NCBI RefSeq assembly: GCF_003287455.1
Contig: NZ_PRLC01000002.1
Coordinates: 1-64,000 of the forward strand
Length of the DNA stretch: 64,000 nt
Source: Faecalibacterium hattorii
GTDB taxonomy: Bacteria > Bacillota > Clostridia > Oscillospirales > Ruminococcaceae
Direction of reading: 5' to 3'
Shown here: piece after piece, positions 60,455 through 64,000 of the stretch
Layout of the letters: the number at the start of each line of letters is the position of its first letter
How positions within the stretch are numbered: the stretch's first letter is position 1
Made by a program: the position numbers and the translations under genes
Notes under the pieces: model-generated
Told to the model about the DNA's origin: nothing
Databases searched by the model: none
Seen by the model: only the letters and a program-made list of their open reading frames with translations

Positions 60455-61708
60455 TTATTTTGCCAATTCCGGCTCCTGCGCCCTCTGCGCCACGATTTCG
60501 GCCTGTTCCAGCATGGTCTGGGCGAAAATTCCGTAACCGCGTGTCGGGTCGTTGACAAGGACATGGGTCACTGCGCCCACCAGACGCCCATTCTGTACGA
60601 TGGGGCTGCCACTCATCCCCTGCACGATGCCGCCCGTCTGGGCCAGAAGGGCCGGGTCTGTGACCCGAAGGACCATGTTCCGCTTGGCGTCGGCGTCGCT
60701 GATCCGCTCGATCTGGACCCGGTAGGCCCGCGGCGCCCCGCCCGACACGGTAGACCAGATCTCGGCGCTGCCGGTCTCGACCTCCTGCGCAAAGGCAACT
60801 TCCATCGTCTGCCCGGTGAACGGGGTGCGGGTGGTGCCGTAGACCCCGTTTTCTCCGTTGATGCGGATGCTGCCGATGGCCCGGCTGCTCAGGAAGCGGC
60901 CCTTCAGCTCGCCGGGGCTGCCCGCCGTGCCTTTGCTGCAGCCGGTGATCTCACAGGGGACGATTTCCCCGCTGCGCAGCGCAATGCTTTCGCCGGTGTC
61001 GCTGTCGCTGATGGGGTGGCCCAGCCCCGCAAAGGTGCCCCGTTCCTCATCCGCAAAGGTCAGCGTGCCGACCCCTGCCGAGGAGTCCCGCACCCACATT
61101 CCTGCCCGCCACTGGCCCACAGACTCATCCCAGATGGGCGTCAGGCTCGTTTGCAGCTGCTCTCCGTTTCGGATATAGACCACCTCCACGGCGTTCCCCT
61201 GCGCCGCTTCCAGCGCCGCCTTGACCGCGTCGTTGTCCTCCGTCGCCGTTGCACCGATCCGGATGACCCGGTCTCCAAGGCGCAGCCCGGCCCCCTTGGC
61301 GGGGTTCGTCGTGCCGCCGCTGGCCTTTTCCACATCCGAGAAGCCGACGATCAGCGCCCCCTCCGAAAACATCTTGACGCCGAACGGCGTCCCGCAGACG
61401 GTCACCTGCCGACGCTCCGTGACGATGGTGCGGATGGTCTTGATGGGCAGCCAGCCGCCCAGCGAGAGGGTGGTCTGATAGCTGCCCACCGCGCGGGTGC
61501 TGGCAACATTCTGGCTTCCACGGGCTCCCAGTGGCTCCACCCACGCAAAACGCGGCAGGGCCAGCGTCTGTCCGGGTTCCAGATAGACGCGGTCCGGCAG
61601 ACGGCTGTACAGCCACCCCAGCGCCGCCAGCGGCAGAAGCGCCAGCATCGCCGCTGCTCGTTTGCCCCTCTGACGCCAACTGCGGCGGCCTCTGTTCTGC
61701 TGTTTCAC
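60455..61708 (-). CDS. spoIVB: SpoIVB serine peptidase
   Basis: A 417-residue forespore-secreted peptidase (family S55) that in Bacillus activates the SigK checkpoint. After one N-terminal membrane helix (about 20-32, AAAMLALLPLAALGWLY) comes a PDZ domain (about 105-165, GGTTNPAKGAGLRLGDRVIRI start). The peptidase domain has the His in FAGLGHPISDSDTGE and the Ser in QGMSGSPIVQNG. I choose the GTG at 61708, which gives GGGGAG proper spacing; the ATG at 61717 lies too close to it. Confidence 0.85.
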   Translation of the reverse strand: MKQQNRGRRSWRQRGKRAAAMLALLPLAALGWLYSRLPDRVYLEPGQTLALPRFAWVEPLGARGSQNVASTRAVGSYQTTLSLGGWLPIKTIRTIVTERRQVTVCGTPFGVKMFSEGALIVGFSDVEKASGGTTNPAKGAGLRLGDRVIRIGATATEDNDAVKAALEAAQGNAVEVVYIRNGEQLQTSLTPIWDESVGQWRAGMWVRDSSAGVGTLTFADEERGTFAGLGHPISDSDTGESIALRSGEIVPCEITGCSKGTAGSPGELKGRFLSSRAIGSIRINGENGVYGTTRTPFTGQTMEVAFAQEVETGSAEIWSTVSGGAPRAYRVQIERISDADAKRNMVLRVTDPALLAQTGGIVQGMSGSPIVQNGRLVGAVTHVLVNDPTRGYGIFAQTMLEQAEIVAQRAQEPELAK

Positions 61709-61784
61709 GTGTTCCATCTCCCCGAATCTTTTTGGGGCTAGTATGCGCCGCACCGGGAGCTTTTATAAAAGTGGGCCGCGGGAA

Positions 61785-61813
61785 TTGACTTTTTGGTTCG
61801 AACTTGGTACACT
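61785..61813 (+). promoter_or_regulatory. Promoter of tRNA-Leu(UAG)
   Basis: -35 TTGACT at 61785-61790, 17-bp spacer, -10 TACACT at 61808-61813. Confidence 0.6.
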
Positions 61814-61827
61814 AGTAAAGTCAATCT

Positions 61828-61909
61828 GCGGGTATGGTGGAATTGGCAGACGCGCAGGATTTAGGTTCCTGTGCCGCAAGGCGTGTGGGTTCGACCCCCA
61901 CTACCCGCA
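61828..61909 (+). tRNA. tRNA-Leu (anticodon UAG)
   Basis: 82 nt: acceptor arms GCGGGTA / TACCCGC, D-arm GGTGGAATTGGCAGACGC, anticodon loop TTTAGG giving UAG, long variable arm, T-loop GGTTCGACCC. CCA is not encoded. Confidence 0.95.
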
Positions 61910-61916
61910 TCCGAAA

Positions 61917-61970
61917 ACAGCCCTCTTCGGTCCGGTTCTATGGAACTGCCGAAGAGGGCTGTTTGTTTTC
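61917..61970. terminator. Bidirectional terminator after tRNA-Leu(UAG)
   Basis: Stem ACAGCCCTCTTCGG / CCGAAGAGGGCTGT followed by TTGTTTTC; it also ends the polysaccharide deacetylase gene on the minus strand. Confidence 0.9.
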
Positions 61971-61982
61971 AGGAGACCCTTT

Positions 61983-62819
61983 CTAGGGTTTGAGCACCTG
62001 TTCCACCGTGCAGAATGCAAATCCCTGATCCTTGTACCATTGGATGATATCCGGCAGCGCCTCAGCGGTGGTGCGGGTCGTGGCGGAATCGTGCATCAGA
62101 ACGATGCACTGGGTCTGCTCGCCGGTCTCCCGCACAACATTGCGGTAGATGGTGTTGGCGCTGGGCTTGCCGCCCACGGCATCCTCGGCACAGACATTCC
62201 AATCCACATACGTATAGCCTTTTTCCTCCGCCTGTGCTTTCAACTCCGACATGATCCCCTTTCCGCCGTAGCGTCGGCTGACGGTATTGGTGCTGCCGCC
62301 CGGAAAGCGGAGATAGTGGATGCCGTCGGTCAGGATATAGGGCGAAATGCGTTCTTGCAGCAGCGCGATGTCCTCCCAGTAGGCGTCCGGGCTCTGGTAG
62401 ATGTCACTGTACTCGTGGGAGGCGGAGTGGAACGCGATCTGGTGCCCCGCCGCCGCAGCCTCCGCGATGAGGGGCAGATACTTTTCGTTGTAGCCCGTCG
62501 CCACCACAAAGAAGGTCGCCTTGACCCCGGCAGCATTCAGCGCCGCCAGCACATCCGGTGTCGTTTTGCTGGGCCCATCGTCGAAGGTCAGGCAGACCCA
62601 TTTTTCCGGCGGCGCAGGGAGTTTTTCCGGCACCGAGGCCGCCGGGGCCTCACTTTCAGTCGGTGTCAGGAATTCCGTGTCCGGAACCGGGGTCAGATCG
62701 CTCTCCCGGCAGCCGATGACCGGCGCGGCCGCATAGAAACTCCCCAGCAGAAAACCGGCGGCCAGCCCCAACATCAAGAGAATTCCACTACGAAATAAAA
62801 TCTTTTTCTCCACCTTCAC
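61983..62819 (-). CDS. Polysaccharide deacetylase (NodB domain)
   Basis: A 278-residue membrane-anchored deacetylase. N-terminal helix (about 9-28, LFRSGILLMLGLAAGFLLG), then a linker, then the NodB domain. Motif 1 is CLTFDDGPSKTTPDVL (Asp pair), motif 2 HSASHEYSDI (His-x3-His), motif 3 LRFPGGSTN, motif 5 QCIVLMHDSA. This is the PdaA-like peptidoglycan deacetylase pattern; the exact glycan is unknown. A GTG start at 62819 follows AAGGAGG. Confidence 0.9.
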   Translation of the reverse strand: MKVEKKILFRSGILLMLGLAAGFLLGSFYAAAPVIGCRESDLTPVPDTEFLTPTESEAPAASVPEKLPAPPEKWVCLTFDDGPSKTTPDVLAALNAAGVKATFFVVATGYNEKYLPLIAEAAAAGHQIAFHSASHEYSDIYQSPDAYWEDIALLQERISPYILTDGIHYLRFPGGSTNTVSRRYGGKGIMSELKAQAEEKGYTYVDWNVCAEDAVGGKPSANTIYRNVVRETGEQTQCIVLMHDSATTRTTAEALPDIIQWYKDQGFAFCTVEQVLKP

Positions 62820-62902
62820 GCCAAAAACCTCCTTGTACGGTAATTTTATGAAAAAGCGGCTCTGTACAGGATATGACGGGCGAAAAAATCTATGAAAAAC
62901 GC

Positions 62903-62931
62903 TTGACTTTCGCGGGGGTTTATGGTACTAT
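62903..62931 (+). promoter_or_regulatory. Promoter of tRNA-Leu(GAG)
   Basis: -35 TTGACT at 62903-62908, 17-bp spacer, -10 TACTAT at 62926-62931. Confidence 0.6.
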
Positions 62932-62994
62932 ACTGGAGCAGTCCGCACGACGGTTTCAAACCTCAGGAACTTAGGATTGCACACAACAGAATAT

Positions 62995-63078
62995 GCGAAG
63001 GTGGCGGAACTGGCAGACGCGCACGTTTGAGGTGCGTGTGGTTTATCCTTGGGGGTTCAAATCCCCTCCTTCGCACCA
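62995..63078 (+). tRNA. tRNA-Leu (anticodon GAG), CCA encoded
   Basis: Acceptor GCGAAGG / CCTTCGC plus discriminator A and an encoded CCA at 63076-63078. D-arm GGCGGAACTGGCAGACGC, anticodon loop TTTGAGG giving GAG, long variable arm, T-loop GGTTCAAATC. The other two tRNA-Leu genes in the window lack CCA. Confidence 0.95.
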
Positions 63079-63083
63079 TGACG

Positions 63084-63127
63084 AAAACCCGCATGAATGC
63101 TGAAAATTTAGTGTTCATGCGGGTTTT
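63084..63127. terminator. Terminator after tRNA-Leu(GAG)
   Basis: Stem AAAACCCGCATGAA / TTCATGCGGGTTTT with 16-nt loop. Confidence 0.85.
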
Positions 63128-63218
63128 CTTTGTTTTGTTCGCTTGCAGATACTCGCAGATAGTAACGGTTATTTGCGGCTTTTGCACTCCCAAAGTCGTC
63201 AAAATATGGTCACTCACT

Positions 63219-63335
63219 TCAGCCGCCCGCGATAGTCTCCCAGTACTCCACGATCTTGCCGGGCGCGGCGTCCTTGTCCGTCAGAAAGGCGGCGTCGAGG
63301 TCTGCGTAAAAGTTCGCGGTGTCTGGATCAGGGGT
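63219..63335 (-). other. 38-codon open extension after MerR stop
   Basis: Directly in frame beyond the MerR TGA, an open stretch reads (T)PDPDTANFYADLDAAF, then LTDKDAAPGKIVEYWETIAG, before a TGA at 63221-63219. It has no start or ribosome-binding site. It reads like protein-coding sequence and could be a readthrough tail or a gene remnant. Confidence 0.35.
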
Positions 63336-64000
63336 TCACATTCTGCCGCGTAGAACAAGTGCTCCCAGCACTATAACGGCGACTGCCACAGGGAGCAGCC
63401 GCCGCAACCAACGCAGCAGGCGTTCCCGCCTTGGCGGGAGTCCCGTTTGGAGAGATTCCGGGAAGAATGCTTCGCAGCAAACAGAATCGCAATAACGTCC
63501 CTGCCCGCGCCATGCCTTATATCGGATGCCGTTCCACTCAAACTCCGGGTACATTCCCCCTTTTGTGATGCGGATGGGGCTTCCCTGAGCTTCCCCATAG
63601 CGCAGCAGTACGGCAGCAAAATCCTCCGGGGTGTTGATGGACTGTTCCGATACGATGGAAAAGCGCTTTTTCTGCTCGTTTTCTGCCACGGTACGGTAAT
63701 CCCTGAGCCAGCCGGAGAAAAATCCACCCGGCTCCTGCGGGTCCTGCATCCGTTTCAGACAATCGTCCACATCCAGCTGATCCACCTGAGGAGCCTGTTG
63801 GGTCAGCTCTGCGCAAAAGCGGATCGAACCCGCCAGCTGCGCTGCCTGCTGCTCCAGTACCGTCTGCTGCGCCCGAAGCGCTTCGGTCAGCGGCTGTTCC
63901 CCGTTGAGGACCCTCTGTATTACGGGCAGCGGCATATCCAGCATCCGAAGCATCCGAATCAGTTTCAGGGTCCGGATATCCTCGGCGGTGTAATCCCGGT
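63336..64000 (-). CDS. MerR-family regulator with C-terminal membrane helix (5' end cut by window)
   Basis: Partial: the start lies beyond the window edge, so coordinates give only the visible part. The visible start DYTAEDIRTLKLIRMLRMLD and then MPLPVIQRVL matches the second half of a MerR DNA-binding domain. A coiled-coil middle (about 30-60) and an effector-like C-terminal domain follow, then a basic segment with one membrane helix (LLPVAVAVIVLGALVL) at the end. Membrane anchoring is unusual for MerR proteins. Confidence 0.75.
   Translation of the reverse strand, partial: RDYTAEDIRTLKLIRMLRMLDMPLPVIQRVLNGEQPLTEALRAQQTVLEQQAAQLAGSIRFCAELTQQAPQVDQLDVDDCLKRMQDPQEPGGFFSGWLRDYRTVAENEQKKRFSIVSEQSINTPEDFAAVLLRYGEAQGSPIRITKGGMYPEFEWNGIRYKAWRGQGRYCDSVCCEAFFPESLQTGLPPRRERLLRWLRRLLPVAVAVIVLGALVLRGRM

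Noticed and set aside
62995-63335. Integrated element at tRNA-Leu(GAG)
   Set aside because: No integrase and no duplicated tRNA 3' end seen in the visible sequence.

Overview
The window looks like chromosomal core DNA from a moderately GC-rich, Gram-positive anaerobe of the Clostridia. I infer an Oscillospiraceae/Faecalibacterium-like genome from composition and gene content; no 16S rRNA is present to prove it. The supports are low-GC-type Firmicutes regulation (a tyrosyl T-box, AGGAGG ribosome-binding sites, TTGACA/TATAAT promoters at 17-bp spacing), a Bacillus/Clostridium-type gene order, spore-related genes (spo0A, spoIVB, yqfC, yqfD, ylbJ, ylmC/ymxH), an LTA-synthase-type enzyme and a reverse rubrerythrin. 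I see no prophage, insertion sequence, CRISPR array or plasmid gene. Coding density is high and almost everything lies in long minus-strand operons.

Layout. (1) 0.1-4.8 kb: queA is divergent from a lysine/DAP operon, asd-dapA-dapB plus a stand-alone ACT-domain protein. (2) 4.8-6.4 kb: tyrS behind a Tyr T-box leader. (3) 6.4-16.8 kb: one conserved operon transcribed leftwards, asp23-nusB-TsaD paralogue-xseA-xseB-ispA-DUF212-dxs-tlyA-nadK-argR-recN. (4) 16.8-19.5 kb: ylbJ divergent from yqfC-yqfD across a perfect palindrome. (5) 19.5-27.9 kb: housekeeping and proteostasis operon (ABC-F, HepI-like, lon, engB, methyltransferase, Hsp33) ending in an AT-rich Sel1 gene. (6) 28-32 kb: a cell-surface SGNH hydrolase with a Ser-rich tail, a phosphatase, a small helical protein and YerC. 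(7) 32-46 kb: cstA, rpsB-tsf, LTA synthase, flavodoxin, reverse rubrerythrin, uracil permease, and a cysteine desulfurase-TtcA pair. (8) 46-50.8 kb: tRNA-Leu(UAA), pncB, guaB, an apparently independent ~177-nt structured RNA and an acyl-ACP thioesterase. (9) 50.8-55 kb: potABCD polyamine transporter. (10) 55-59.4 kb: a Gld-like ABC export operon, then rpmE. (11) 59.6-64 kb: spoIVB-spo0A, tRNA-Leu(UAG), a polysaccharide deacetylase, tRNA-Leu(GAG) and a truncated MerR regulator.

The least ordinary signals are regulatory: a short RNA gene with its own promoter and terminator upstream of guaB; a 47-codon leader ORF with an intragenic terminator ahead of uraA, organised like the UTP-sensing pyrBI attenuator; and several unassigned operator-like palindromes (flavodoxin, rubrerythrin, pncB, ylbJ/yqfC, yerC/cstA). 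Promoter, operator and RNA calls are visual readings of sequence. No alignment, folding or database search was run.
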